From NCBI RefSeq assembly GCF_013031355.1, contig NZ_WPZO01000002.1, forward strand, positions 62,001 to 126,000: a stretch of DNA of 64,000 nt, read 5' to 3'. The notes beneath the pieces are model-generated. The model had not been told where the DNA came from and made no database searches. It saw only the letters and a list, made by a program, of their open reading frames with translations. Below are positions 53,279 to 62,780 of the stretch, one piece after another. Each line of letters opens with the position of its first letter. Position 1 is the stretch's first letter. Source of the stretch: Ruegeria arenilitoris. Lineage in GTDB: Bacteria; Pseudomonadota; Alphaproteobacteria; Rhodobacterales; Rhodobacteraceae. Position numbers and translations under genes: made by a program.

Positions 53279-54586
53279 TTGCAGATTGCAGGTAAAAACA
53301 TTCTGGTTTTAGGGGCTTATGGCTTTATCGGCGCGGCTGTCACGAGGTCGCTGCGGGCTGAGGGCGCACGTGTTTCGGCCTTTGTGCGCAGCGCGAAATC
53401 GGGCGCACAGGTTCTTGGCGACATTCCGCAGATACAGGGCGATTTGCGGGCTTGTCTGCTGCCCGAGGATTGGGATGATCACCTGCAGGGCATTGATTGC
53501 GTCGTGAACTGCGCGGGCGCATTGCAGGATGGCCCGGCCGATGATCTTGCGGCTGTACATCACACCGCCATTGCAGCTTTGGGCCGGGCATGTGCCAACC
53601 AAGGCATCGCCGTGGTCCAGATTTCGGCGATCGGGGCCGAACCCGATGCAGACACCGATTTCATGCGCACCAAGGCCGCCGGGGATGCGGCGTTGCGGGC
53701 AAGCGGCGCTGCGTTGTGGATACTCAAACCAGGGCTGGTGATCGGGCAATCGGATTATGGCGGCACCGCACTTTTGCGGATGCTGGCGGCAGTGCCCTTG
53801 GTGCAGCCTATCGCATATCCCGACACCCCCGTTCAATGCGTCGGGATGCAGGACCTATGCCGCGCCGTTGGGCAGGCCGTGGCGCAGGACCTACCGCAAG
53901 GAACCTATGATCTGGTCGAAGACACTCCGGCCTCGTTGTTTGACGTTTTGGCGGAGACCCGAAAATGGATGGGGTTCCCGGCTGCGCGTACCACAATTGC
54001 GGTCCCGGGCGTGGTGACCACCCTGATCTCGGCCTGTGCGGATGGGTTAGGGCATTTAGGATGGCGCTCGCCCCTACGAAGCAACGCCATGACTGTAATG
54101 GCGGATGGTGTGGTGGGTGACCCAGAGCCCTACCGTGCGGCAACAGGACAGTCGCTGGCCAGCTTGCCGCAGATCTACGCGGGTCTGACCTGTTCGCGTG
54201 AACATCGGCTGACCGCGCGGATGTCGCTGCTGATGCCACTGGTCGTTGGCGTGCTGAGTCTGTTCTGGCTGCTGTCCGGTTTTATCGGATTGATCAGCAT
54301 CTCCGATGCCGCGTCTGTTCTGACCGATGCCGGGTGGGGTATGGCCATGGCCGTGGCCAGCGTCCTGTTCTGGTCCTTCGTCGATATCGCATTGGGCCTT
54401 GCGATCCTCCGGCGGCCCTGGGCAGCGCGCGCCTGCTTTGCGCAGGTGGCCGTTGCCCTGATCTACTTGCTGGCCGCCAGTTTCACCGTGCCGGGCTTGT
54501 GGCTCGACCCACTCGGACCGTTGATCAAGATCCTGCCGGCGATGATGCTCTCGCTTGTCGCCTGGCCCCTGTTGCAGAGCCGCTGA
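53279..54586 (+). CDS. NAD(P)-binding Rossmann protein fused to DoxX-like membrane domain
   Basis: The 435 residues have an extended SDR-type nucleotide-binding start (NILVLGAYGFIGAAVTRSLRAEGARV) and core (VNCAGALQDG, QISAIGAE, ILKPGLVIGQSDYG). About 280 residues on come four membrane helices resembling DoxX. Similar proteins are annotated as NAD-dependent epimerase-like. Function unknown. The start is TTG 53279, without a strong Shine-Dalgarno. The stop overlaps the next gene (TGATG). Confidence 0.75.
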   Translation: MQIAGKNILVLGAYGFIGAAVTRSLRAEGARVSAFVRSAKSGAQVLGDIPQIQGDLRACLLPEDWDDHLQGIDCVVNCAGALQDGPADDLAAVHHTAIAALGRACANQGIAVVQISAIGAEPDADTDFMRTKAAGDAALRASGAALWILKPGLVIGQSDYGGTALLRMLAAVPLVQPIAYPDTPVQCVGMQDLCRAVGQAVAQDLPQGTYDLVEDTPASLFDVLAETRKWMGFPAARTTIAVPGVVTTLISACADGLGHLGWRSPLRSNAMTVMADGVVGDPEPYRAATGQSLASLPQIYAGLTCSREHRLTARMSLLMPLVVGVLSLFWLLSGFIGLISISDAASVLTDAGWGMAMAVASVLFWSFVDIALGLAILRRPWAARACFAQVAVALIYLLAASFTVPGLWLDPLGPLIKILPAMMLSLVAWPLLQSR

Positions 54587-55065
54587 TGGACCCGGACCTG
54601 ATCCTGCGTTGGCTACACATCATCGGAGCCTGCGTTCTGCTGGGCACCGGTGCCGGGATCGCGTTTTTCATGCTGATCGCGCATCGCTCGGGCGACGCCC
54701 GGTTTGTCGCGCAAACTGCTGGGGTCGTGGTTCTGGCCGATCTTGTGTTCACAACAACGGCCGTTATTGCCCAGCCCATGACCGGCGGGCTGCTGGCATG
54801 GCGGCTGGGCTGGCCCCTGACCGAAGGGTGGGTACTGGCCTCGCTGGCGCTTTACGCGGTAGCCGGGGTGTTCTGGCTTCCGGTCGTGTGGATACAGGTG
54901 CGTATGCGTGGGCTGGCACAGGCAGCGGCTGACAGCGCCGTGCCCTTGCCGCAGGCCTATCACCGTCTGTTCCGCATCTGGTTTGTTTGCGGATTTCCGG
55001 CTTTTGCGGCGGTGTTGGCCATCCTTTGGCTGATGATCGCGCGCCCGACGATCGGGTGGATTTAG
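54586..55065 (+). CDS. DUF2269-like integral membrane protein
   Basis: The 159-residue protein has four hydrophobic segments. It begins MDPDLILRWLHIIGACVLLGTGAGIAFFM, a layout seen in DUF2269 membrane proteins, with a histidine in the first helix and another after PQAYHRLFRIWF. Function unknown. The ATG overlaps the stop of the SDR-DoxX gene, so the two are co-translated. Confidence 0.75.
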   Translation: MDPDLILRWLHIIGACVLLGTGAGIAFFMLIAHRSGDARFVAQTAGVVVLADLVFTTTAVIAQPMTGGLLAWRLGWPLTEGWVLASLALYAVAGVFWLPVVWIQVRMRGLAQAAADSAVPLPQAYHRLFRIWFVCGFPAFAAVLAILWLMIARPTIGWI

Positions 55066-55157
55066 CCCGTAGGCTTGCGAGTAAATTGCCGGCTTTTCTG
55101 ACTGTTGCCCGCTGCGTGCCTCGGGTAGCCTGACGTCGAAACCAACCGGAGAGCCCA

Positions 55158-57851
55158 TTGGAATCCCTGCTTGTTCTTGTCGGATTGATCGTGCTGGCCA
55201 TACCGGTGGCCATCATTGTTCTGCTTGTCGGCCACACCCGCCTGCGCCGCCGGGTCGAACAGCTTGAACAGCAACTCCGCGTGCTGGGTGGCGACGTTCC
55301 CGAGGCCCGCGCAGCGCCACCCCGATCCGAGCCGCGCAAGCCGACCGAGAAACCGGAAAAGTCACCGAAGACCGCGCCGTGGTCCAAGGCTCAAGCACCT
55401 CAGCCCGCAACTGAGCAATCCCCGCCTGCCGCCGTTGTATTTCGCGAGGATCGGTTTGCTGCCCTCTCGACCTGGTTCAAGGAGAACTGGTTTTACGCGG
55501 TGTCGGCCCTGTCGCTGGCGCTGGCGGGGATATTTCTGGTTCAATACGGCGTTGAAAACGGCCTGCTGCCCCCGTCCGCCCGCGTGATTGCCGCGTTGCT
55601 TTTCGGTGCAGCGTTGATCGTGGCTGGCGAAGTGATCCGCCGCAGGTTCGGCGATGACGAATCCTCTGCCACCGCCTATTTGCCCTCGGTTTTTTCCGGC
55701 GCCGGGCTGGTCACCCTGTTCGGGGGCATTCTGGCCGCAAGGCAGCTCTATAACCTGATCGGCCCCGAGGCCGCGCTGGCCGCGATGGTTGTGGTCGCGC
55801 TGTTGGGGTTGGTCTTGGGGTGGTTTCACGGCCCTTTGCTGGCCGCCGTTGGTTTGATCGGAGCCTTTTCAGCCCCCTTCGTTGTTGGCGGAACCTCCGA
55901 GGACCCAAGCTGGCTGTACGCCTATTTCTTCGTGATCGCTGTTTTGGGGCTTGGGATCGACACGGTGCGGCGCTGGGCGTGGATCTCGGTTCTGACCCTG
56001 TTTGGCACATACACCGCTTGCCTGTTGCTGGTGCTGTCCTCGCCCTTGACTGAACCGGATTACCTGATCTGCGTCACGGCGCTGGCGGTGATAGCTATTG
56101 CCATTCCGGTCCGGCGGGTCTGGCCGGATCATGGCGGTGCGATGATCAGCCAGATCATCCGCCGCAAAAAGGGAGATGCATGGCCTGAATTCCCGACACG
56201 GCTGGGTTTTGGCGCAATTGCTGTGAGTTCTGCCATTCTGTCGGTGCACTGGGCCGACAGCTCGGCGGAGTTCTGGCTGGGCGTGACCTTGCTGGCAGGG
56301 CTGACACTTGGACTGATGCTGTGGGGCAGGCGGGCAGAGGCCCTGAAGGATGCAACTGCGCTGCCTGCGCTTGGCCTAGTCTGGTTCGTTCTGGTGCATG
56401 GCTGGGATAACGGCATCGTGCTGCGCCAGTTCGCCGAAACCTATGCCGAAACCGCCGAAGCAGACTACCCGTGGGTGGTCACGATCCTGATCATGCTGGG
56501 CGCGGCGATGTCCGTCACCGCAGCGTGGCGCTCGATGCAGGCGCACACATTCCCTGCGGTCTGGGCCGGTGCGGCTGCTGTTTTTGCACCTGCTCTGGCC
56601 ATCGCGCTTGAGGTCGGCTGGCACCCTGCGACGGTCATCGGAGCCTACCCGTGGGCGCTGCATGGCATCGCCTTGGGCGTGCTGATGGTCATCTTTGCCG
56701 AGCGCTTTGCGCGCGTAGATGGCGACAAACGGATGCGCGCGTCTCTTGCAACGCTTTCGGCGCTGTCCTGTTTGACCTTCGCCTGTGTCATCGTCCTTAG
56801 TTCAGCGGCGCTGACCATTGCTCTGGTCGCGATGGTTGTCGTGGCCGCCGCGCTGGACCGCAAATTCACCCTGCCTCCGCTGAGCTGGTTCATCTGGGCC
56901 GGAGTTTTCACGGTCACGGTGCGGCTGGTGCTGAACCCGGGCCTCGACTGGGCCAGTACGGCTCCGGTAATTGAGATGGCATTGGTTTACAGCACGGCCA
57001 CCGTTGGTTTCCTTATTGGCTGGCTGTTGATCCGGCCATTGGACCGCCCTGTGGCGACGCTGCTGTTGGAGAGTGCGGCTTGGGCGACCGGGGGCATCTT
57101 GCTGTCGCTGCTACTGGAACGCTGGTTGCAGAGCTTTGGCGAAGGCGGCGCCACCAACAGCCACTGGGGTTTGGGCCTGCTGGCGATCATCTGGCTTCTG
57201 CTGGCCTTTGCCCAGGTGCAGCGGTTTGAACTGGGCGGAAAGCTGAACTATGCCCGCTATCTTTTGGCCGCGTTCTTTGCCGGGCATGGCCTTTTCCGGC
57301 TGGCGCAGGCGCTGGCTGAGGCGAACCCGCTGCTCAGCACAGTGGCCCCGCCAGTTCTGGGGCCGCCGGTTTTGAACACACTGGCTGTGGCCTATTTACT
57401 GCCTGCACTGGCCATTGGGTTCTCGGTCTGGCGTATCCGCGCGACACCGCTTTGGCTGAAGCGCGGCAGTTGGGGGCTGAGCGGTCTGTTGGCCGTTGTC
57501 TGGCTAGGCCTGACAATCCGTCATGTCTGGCAGGGCGCAGCCGGCATGTATGAGGGCAACGGTGTCACACAGCCCGAGCTTTACACCTATACCATGGCCC
57601 TGCTGGTGATCGGGGCGGCACTTTTCTACCAATCGCTGGCGCGTCGGTCCGACCTTATGCGCAAGGCAGGTCTGGGGGTGATCGGGCTGGCCGTGGCCAA
57701 AGTGTTTCTGATCGACATTGCCGGGCTGGGCGGCCTGATCCGGGTGTTCTCGCTACTGGCATTGGGTCTTGCACTGGCGGGTCTGGCGTGGCTCAACCGC
57801 TGGGCCAAGCTGCGCCATTCGCCGCAAGGGGCGGAACCTCTGGACCATTAG
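55158..57851 (+). CDS. DUF2339 large membrane protein
   Basis: The 897-residue protein has an N-terminal anchor plus short coiled coil (RRRVEQLEQQLRVLGG) and a proline/lysine-rich linker. About 25 membrane segments follow, starting near residue 110 (WFKENWFYAVSALSLALAGIFLVQYGVENGLLPP). That is the DUF2339 pattern. No function is known. The start is TTG 55158, with GGAGAG upstream. Confidence 0.85.
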   Translation: MESLLVLVGLIVLAIPVAIIVLLVGHTRLRRRVEQLEQQLRVLGGDVPEARAAPPRSEPRKPTEKPEKSPKTAPWSKAQAPQPATEQSPPAAVVFREDRFAALSTWFKENWFYAVSALSLALAGIFLVQYGVENGLLPPSARVIAALLFGAALIVAGEVIRRRFGDDESSATAYLPSVFSGAGLVTLFGGILAARQLYNLIGPEAALAAMVVVALLGLVLGWFHGPLLAAVGLIGAFSAPFVVGGTSEDPSWLYAYFFVIAVLGLGIDTVRRWAWISVLTLFGTYTACLLLVLSSPLTEPDYLICVTALAVIAIAIPVRRVWPDHGGAMISQIIRRKKGDAWPEFPTRLGFGAIAVSSAILSVHWADSSAEFWLGVTLLAGLTLGLMLWGRRAEALKDATALPALGLVWFVLVHGWDNGIVLRQFAETYAETAEADYPWVVTILIMLGAAMSVTAAWRSMQAHTFPAVWAGAAAVFAPALAIALEVGWHPATVIGAYPWALHGIALGVLMVIFAERFARVDGDKRMRASLATLSALSCLTFACVIVLSSAALTIALVAMVVVAAALDRKFTLPPLSWFIWAGVFTVTVRLVLNPGLDWASTAPVIEMALVYSTATVGFLIGWLLIRPLDRPVATLLLESAAWATGGILLSLLLERWLQSFGEGGATNSHWGLGLLAIIWLLLAFAQVQRFELGGKLNYARYLLAAFFAGHGLFRLAQALAEANPLLSTVAPPVLGPPVLNTLAVAYLLPALAIGFSVWRIRATPLWLKRGSWGLSGLLAVVWLGLTIRHVWQGAAGMYEGNGVTQPELYTYTMALLVIGAALFYQSLARRSDLMRKAGLGVIGLAVAKVFLIDIAGLGGLIRVFSLLALGLALAGLAWLNRWAKLRHSPQGAEPLDH

Positions 57852-57914
57852 GCGCGGGCGTCCTATAAGCGCGGCCATGTATGACCGGACGGCCATCATT
57901 ATTCGAATTATATC

Positions 57915-57944
57915 CCCGGCGCTCTGACCCTCTGAGACGCCGGG
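57915..57944 (+). other. Inverted repeat upstream of ileS
   Basis: CCCGGCG (57915-57921) pairs with CGCCGGG (57938-57944), with a smaller CTC/GAG inner pairing. It could end the DUF2339 transcript, but no T run follows. No T-box features are seen. Confidence 0.3.
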
Positions 57945-58015
57945 CAAAGGTGTTTGAGACTTCGCACCGACCGCTTCGATCCTAGTACGACCAGATCATC
58001 CAAAGGACGCCCCCA

Positions 58016-60928
58016 ATGTGCGCCGACACGATCCAGACACCTGATTACAAAGACACGCTGAACCTGCCCAAAACCGAGTTCCCTATGCGCGCCGGCCTGC
58101 CCAAGCGCGAGCCCGCATGGCTGGAACGGTGGGAAACCATCGGCGTCTATGACCGCCTGCGCGAAAAAGAAGGCCGCGCGCCCTTTACCCTGCACGATGG
58201 TCCCCCCTACGCCAACGGCCACCTGCATATCGGCCACGCGCTGAACAAGACCATCAAGGACATGATCGTACGCTCCCATCAGATGATGGGTTTCGACGCG
58301 CGCTATGTGCCCGGCTGGGACTGTCACGGCCTGCCCATCGAATGGAAGATCGAGGAGCAGTACCGCAAGAAGGGCAAAAACAAGGACGAGGTGAACGTTG
58401 TCGACTTCCGTCAGGAATGCCGCAAGTTCGCCGAGGGCTGGATCGACATCCAGCGCGAAGAGTTCAAGCGCCTTGGCATCACCGGTAACTGGGCCGATCC
58501 CTACATCACCATGGACTATCACGCCGAGGCCGTGATCGCCGACGAATTCATGAAGTTCCTGATGAACGGCACGCTCTATCAGGGCTCGAAGCCCGTGATG
58601 TGGTCGCCCATCGAAAAAACCGCTCTGGCCGAGGCCGAGGTCGAGTATCATGACAAGGAAAGCTTCACCATCTGGGTGAAATTCAAGGTTGTGAACGCGG
58701 GCGATTTGGATGACGCGTTTGTTGTGATCTGGACGACCACCCCGTGGACCATGCCGTCCAACAAGGCGGTCGTTTTTGGCAAGGACATCTCCTACGGCTT
58801 GTACGAAGTCACTGGCGCGCCCGAGGAATGCTGGGCCAATGTTGGCGACAAGTTCCTGCTGGCCGACAATCTGGCCGCCGACGTGCTGGGCCGCGCCCGT
58901 TTGAACGACGACCAGTGGACCCGCGTTCGTGACGTGACCACCGATGAGCTGGCAGGCGTCCAACTGACCCACCCACTGGCCGGGGCCGAGGGCGGCAATG
59001 GCGAATGGGATGACATCCGCGACTTCCGCGCTGCCGAATTCGTGACCGATACCGAAGGCACGGGGTTCGTCCACTGTGCGCCCTCGCACGGTATGGAAGA
59101 ATTCGAGTTGTACCGCGATCTGGGCATGTTGGAGCAGGTTATCACCTACAACGTGATGGACGACGGCTCGTTCCGCGCCGATCTGCCGTTCTTTGGCGGC
59201 AAGTTCATCCTGTCCCGCAAGGGCGGTGAGGGTGACGCCAACAAAGCCGTCATCGACAAGCTGGTCGAAGTTGGCGGGCTGCTGGCGCGTGGCAAGATCA
59301 AGCACAGCTATCCGCATTCGTGGCGCTCAAAGGCGCCGATCATCTATCGCAACACGCCGCAGTGGTTTGCCTCTGTCGACCGAAAGCTGAACGACGGCAT
59401 GGGTGAGATGGGGGATACGATCCGCGAACGCGCTCTGCGGTCTATCGACGAGCTTGTAAAGTGGACCCCGCAGACTGGTCGCAACCGCCTGTATTCGATG
59501 ATCGAAGCGCGTCCGGACTGGGTTCTGTCGCGCCAGCGCGCCTGGGGCGTGCCGCTGACCTGCTTCACCAAGAAAGGGGCTTTGCCCACCGACGCGGATT
59601 ACCTACTGCGCAACGAAGACCTGAACGCTCGCATCAAGGCGGCGTTCGAGAAAGACGGCGCCGATATCTGGTACACCAACGTCTTCAAAGAGAAGATTCT
59701 CGACGGTATCGCCAACCCGGACGACTACGATCAGGTGTTCGACGTGCTGGATGTGTGGTTCGACTCGGGTTCGACCCACGCCTTTGTTCTGCGTGATCGT
59801 GAGGATGGCACCGAGGATGGTATCGCGGATGTCTACATGGAAGGCACCGACCAGCACCGCGGTTGGTTCCACTCGTCCATGCTGCAGGCCTGCGGCACCA
59901 AGGGCCGCGCACCGTACCGCAACGTTGTCACCCATGGCTTCACACTGGACGCCAAGGGCAACAAAATGTCCAAGTCGCTGGGCAACACCATCGTGCCGGA
60001 AGAGGTCGTCAAGCAATACGGCGCCGATATCCTGCGCCTGTGGGTGGCTCAGACCGACTATACCGCCGACCAGCGGATCGGGCCGGAGATTCTGAAAGGC
60101 ACCGCTGACAGCTATCGCCGCCTGCGCAATACGATGCGGTTCATGCTGGGCTCGCTGGCTGATTTCACCGAGTCCGACCGCGTGGCGCCCGAGGAGATGC
60201 CGCGTCTGGAGCGCTGGGTCCTCAGCCGTCTGGCCGATCTGGATGAGCAGGTGCGCAAGGGCTATGCCGCGTTCGATTTCCAGGGCGTGTTCAGCGCCGT
60301 GTTCACCTTTGCCACGGTCGATCTGTCGTCCTTCTACTTCGACGTCCGCAAGGATGCTCTGTATTGCGACGGTGACAGCCTACGGCGCCGCGCGGCCCGC
60401 ACCGTGCTGGATATCCTGTTCCACCGCCTGACCACATGGCTGGCACCGGTTCTGGTGTTCACCATGGAAGAGGTCTGGCTGGAGCGGTTCCCGGGCGATG
60501 ACAGCTCGGTCCATCTGGTGGACTTCCCGGACACGCCCGCCGACTGGCGTAACGAGGTGATGGAAACCTACATGGCCAAAGTGCGCCGCGTGCGCCGCGC
60601 CGTGACCGCAGCGCTGGAAATCCAGCGTCAGGACAAGGTAATCGGTTCCAGCCTCGAGGCAGCGCCGATCGTGCATGTCGAGGATCAGGAAACCCGCGAC
60701 CTGCTGGCCACTTTCGACGTGGATGACATGTGCATCACATCCGGTCTGACCGTCACCGGCGACCCGGCCCCGGCCGAGGCGTTCCGCGTGCCGGAGATCG
60801 AAGGCGTCGCAGTGGTGTTCGAAAAGGCCGAGGGTGAAAAGTGCCAGCGTTGCTGGAAAATCCTTCCCGATGTGGGCCGCCACGCCCACGAAGGCGTCTG
60901 CGGACGCTGCGACGAGGCGCTGAGCTAA
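58016..60928 (+). CDS. ileS: Isoleucyl-tRNA synthetase
   Basis: IleS charges tRNA-Ile. The 970 residues contain HIGH at 71-74 in GHLHIGHALN, an editing domain (WTTTPWTMPSN), and KMSKS in GNKMSKSLGN. A C-terminal zinc site, CQRCWKI...CGRCDEAL, is also present. Length is normal for the bacterial type. AAAGGA precedes ATG 58016. A terminator follows. Confidence 0.97.
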   Translation: MCADTIQTPDYKDTLNLPKTEFPMRAGLPKREPAWLERWETIGVYDRLREKEGRAPFTLHDGPPYANGHLHIGHALNKTIKDMIVRSHQMMGFDARYVPGWDCHGLPIEWKIEEQYRKKGKNKDEVNVVDFRQECRKFAEGWIDIQREEFKRLGITGNWADPYITMDYHAEAVIADEFMKFLMNGTLYQGSKPVMWSPIEKTALAEAEVEYHDKESFTIWVKFKVVNAGDLDDAFVVIWTTTPWTMPSNKAVVFGKDISYGLYEVTGAPEECWANVGDKFLLADNLAADVLGRARLNDDQWTRVRDVTTDELAGVQLTHPLAGAEGGNGEWDDIRDFRAAEFVTDTEGTGFVHCAPSHGMEEFELYRDLGMLEQVITYNVMDDGSFRADLPFFGGKFILSRKGGEGDANKAVIDKLVEVGGLLARGKIKHSYPHSWRSKAPIIYRNTPQWFASVDRKLNDGMGEMGDTIRERALRSIDELVKWTPQTGRNRLYSMIEARPDWVLSRQRAWGVPLTCFTKKGALPTDADYLLRNEDLNARIKAAFEKDGADIWYTNVFKEKILDGIANPDDYDQVFDVLDVWFDSGSTHAFVLRDREDGTEDGIADVYMEGTDQHRGWFHSSMLQACGTKGRAPYRNVVTHGFTLDAKGNKMSKSLGNTIVPEEVVKQYGADILRLWVAQTDYTADQRIGPEILKGTADSYRRLRNTMRFMLGSLADFTESDRVAPEEMPRLERWVLSRLADLDEQVRKGYAAFDFQGVFSAVFTFATVDLSSFYFDVRKDALYCDGDSLRRRAARTVLDILFHRLTTWLAPVLVFTMEEVWLERFPGDDSSVHLVDFPDTPADWRNEVMETYMAKVRRVRRAVTAALEIQRQDKVIGSSLEAAPIVHVEDQETRDLLATFDVDDMCITSGLTVTGDPAPAEAFRVPEIEGVAVVFEKAEGEKCQRCWKILPDVGRHAHEGVCGRCDEALS

Positions 60929-60933
60929 GATCC

Positions 60934-60965
60934 AACCCCCGGCTTAAACGCCGGGGGTTTTTCGT
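60934..60965 (+). terminator. Intrinsic terminator after ileS
   Basis: AACCCCCGGC (60934-60943) pairs with GCCGGGGGTT (60950-60959) and is followed by a T run. Confidence 0.9.
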
Positions 60966-60999
60966 TGCGTAGGGCGCGGCGATCTGAAACCCTGCGCCC

Positions 61000-61455
61000 A
61001 TGCCGATGATTGCCGTTGAAACTCAGTTTGGTTGCCTTGGGGTCGAAGAGACTGATGGCGCCATCACGCGCCTTGTGTGGGATGGTCGGAACGAAGGGCC
61101 TGAGACGCCTTTGTTGCAGGAAGCTGCTGCGCAGCTGACGGCCTATGAACAGGGCAGGCTTGAGCGGTTTGATCTGCCCTATCACGTAGCCGGGTCAAAA
61201 TTTCAGCAACAGGTCTGTGATCTGATGTATGCCATTCCTTTGGGCGAAACCCGCACCTATGGCGATATCGCCAAAGAGCTGGGGCAGCCCGCTCAGCCCG
61301 TGGGGCAGGCCTGCGGCGCCAACCCGATCCCTGTCATCATTCCCTGTCACCGGGTGTTGGCGGCCAACAGTCTGGGCGGATTTTCCGGCGATGGCGGGGT
61401 CGAGACCAAGGTTGCCCTGTTGCGCCATGAACGGGCGGCAGGCCTACTGATCTGA
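61000..61455 (+). CDS. ogt: Methylated-DNA-protein-cysteine methyltransferase
   Basis: Ogt removes alkyl groups from O6-alkylguanine onto its own cysteine. The 151 residues show GSKFQQQVCDLMYAIPLGETRTYGDIAKELG and the active site PVIIPCHRVL with Cys116, then GFSGDGGVETKVALLRHE. Start ATG 61000 or 61006; no clear Shine-Dalgarno. No ada-type N-terminal domain is present. Confidence 0.95.
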   Translation: MPMIAVETQFGCLGVEETDGAITRLVWDGRNEGPETPLLQEAAAQLTAYEQGRLERFDLPYHVAGSKFQQQVCDLMYAIPLGETRTYGDIAKELGQPAQPVGQACGANPIPVIIPCHRVLAANSLGGFSGDGGVETKVALLRHERAAGLLI

Positions 61456-61531
61456 CAAGCGGAATTCTATTGCAATCCGGTTGCTTGAGGCCCAATTTGT
61501 ATCAGATAGAGAATTCAAAGGACCGCATTGA

Positions 61532-61999
61532 ATGACCGCCCAATCAGACCTGGCCGCCCGTAAAAAGGTCATTATTGACCGCCTGATGTCGCTGGAAGAG
61601 CAGGAGCTAGCCACCGCGCAAGCCCATTACGACGCGTTTTTGAAGGACTCTCAGCTGGATGACCGGGAAGGGCATGACAAGGACGATATCGCAGCCTCGC
61701 GCGAGAATGCGGATCTGGCGGCGGCCTTTGATGCCCCGGTGCACGCACATCACGCCAAGATCGACGTGATTGAAAACACCGATTTCAGCCTGACCAACAC
61801 GGTGCAGCCCGGTGCGGTGGTCAAGTTCAACAACCGCCGCTTTGTGGTCTGCGTTTCGACCACACGGTTTGATGTGGACGGCAAGACCTATATGGGGATC
61901 TCAACCCAAAGCCCGATCTACCTGTCGATGGTGGGCCTGCAAGAGGGCGATGTTTTCACCCATAACGGCACCGAGTTCGAGGTTCAGGAAGTCCTGTAA
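61532..61999 (+). CDS. Hypothetical protein with GreA/GreB C-terminal-like domain
   Basis: The 155-residue protein starts with a charged helix (AARKKVIIDRLMSLEEQELATAQAHYDAFLKD). An acidic stretch follows, and a beta domain (VQPGAVVKFNNRRFVVCVST, GISTQSPIYLSMVGLQEGDV) reminds of the transcript-cleavage factor C-terminal FKBP-like fold. This may be a family that binds RNA polymerase, but that is uncertain. AAAGGACC precedes the ATG. Its end overlaps the pcs end by 16 bases. Confidence 0.72.
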   Translation: MTAQSDLAARKKVIIDRLMSLEEQELATAQAHYDAFLKDSQLDDREGHDKDDIAASRENADLAAAFDAPVHAHHAKIDVIENTDFSLTNTVQPGAVVKFNNRRFVVCVSTTRFDVDGKTYMGISTQSPIYLSMVGLQEGDVFTHNGTEFEVQEVL

Positions 62000-62697
62000 T
62001 CTGCGCTTTTGCGCTGCGGTATGATCTGCTGCGCAATCCCTGCGGACACCAGATAGAGGCTGGTGATCACCAGACCCCAATGCGCCCAGCTTTCGGGGTG
62101 GAAATCGACCCATGCAGCCCATCCGGCAAAGAAAGTCCAGGCAAAGGCCATGGGCAGCGACACGGCGCGCCAGCGTTCGGTACGGACCGGGTGGATGAAT
62201 TTCAGCGGCAGGAACATCGCCAGAGACAACAGCGATACCAGCAGCAGGATGATCCAGAAGTTGGGCTCCAACGCGAAGATCACGATTACGAACATGTTCC
62301 AGCAACCGGGGAAGCCGGAAAAGGAGTTGTCCTTTGTTTTCATGCGCGTATCGGCAAAATACATCGCGCTGGCAAAGGTGATCACGATGATCGCAAACCA
62401 GCCGGTCCAGCCGTCCATCAGACCGGATTTGAACAGTGCATAGGCCGGAATGAACACGTAGGTCAGGTAGTCGATGATCAGATCCAATAGCACGCCATCA
62501 AACTCGGGCGCGTTCTTCTTGACGTGGTAGTGACGGGCCAGAGGGCCGTCGATGCCGTCCACGATGAACGAGACCACCAACCATAGATACATCAAGCTCC
62601 ATTTTTCTTCGACAGCGGCCAGCATGGCCAGCATCGCGAAAACGGCGCCGGTGGCAGTGAAGAGATGGACGAAAAGCGCTTTGAATCTGAGGGTCAT
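61984..62697 (-). CDS. pcs: Phosphatidylcholine synthase
   Basis: Pcs condenses CDP-diacylglycerol with choline to make phosphatidylcholine. The 237-residue membrane protein has the CDP-alcohol phosphatidyltransferase signature DGIDGPLARHYHV...FDGVLLDLIIDY (residues about 46-76) and several hydrophobic segments. Length matches the family. ATG 62697 is chosen because the upstream extension (HDTC and beyond) is not membrane-like. Typical of alphaproteobacteria such as Rhizobium and Roseobacter. Confidence 0.92.
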   Translation of the reverse strand: MTLRFKALFVHLFTATGAVFAMLAMLAAVEEKWSLMYLWLVVSFIVDGIDGPLARHYHVKKNAPEFDGVLLDLIIDYLTYVFIPAYALFKSGLMDGWTGWFAIIVITFASAMYFADTRMKTKDNSFSGFPGCWNMFVIVIFALEPNFWIILLLVSLLSLAMFLPLKFIHPVRTERWRAVSLPMAFAWTFFAGWAAWVDFHPESWAHWGLVITSLYLVSAGIAQQIIPQRKSADYRTS

Positions 62698-62780
62698 GCA
62701 GGTGTCATGAACGATGCGTTCGCCAGATGCAAACCAAAAGCCGGGTTGGAGGGAATGCCTGACGTCGCGATGCGAAGACG

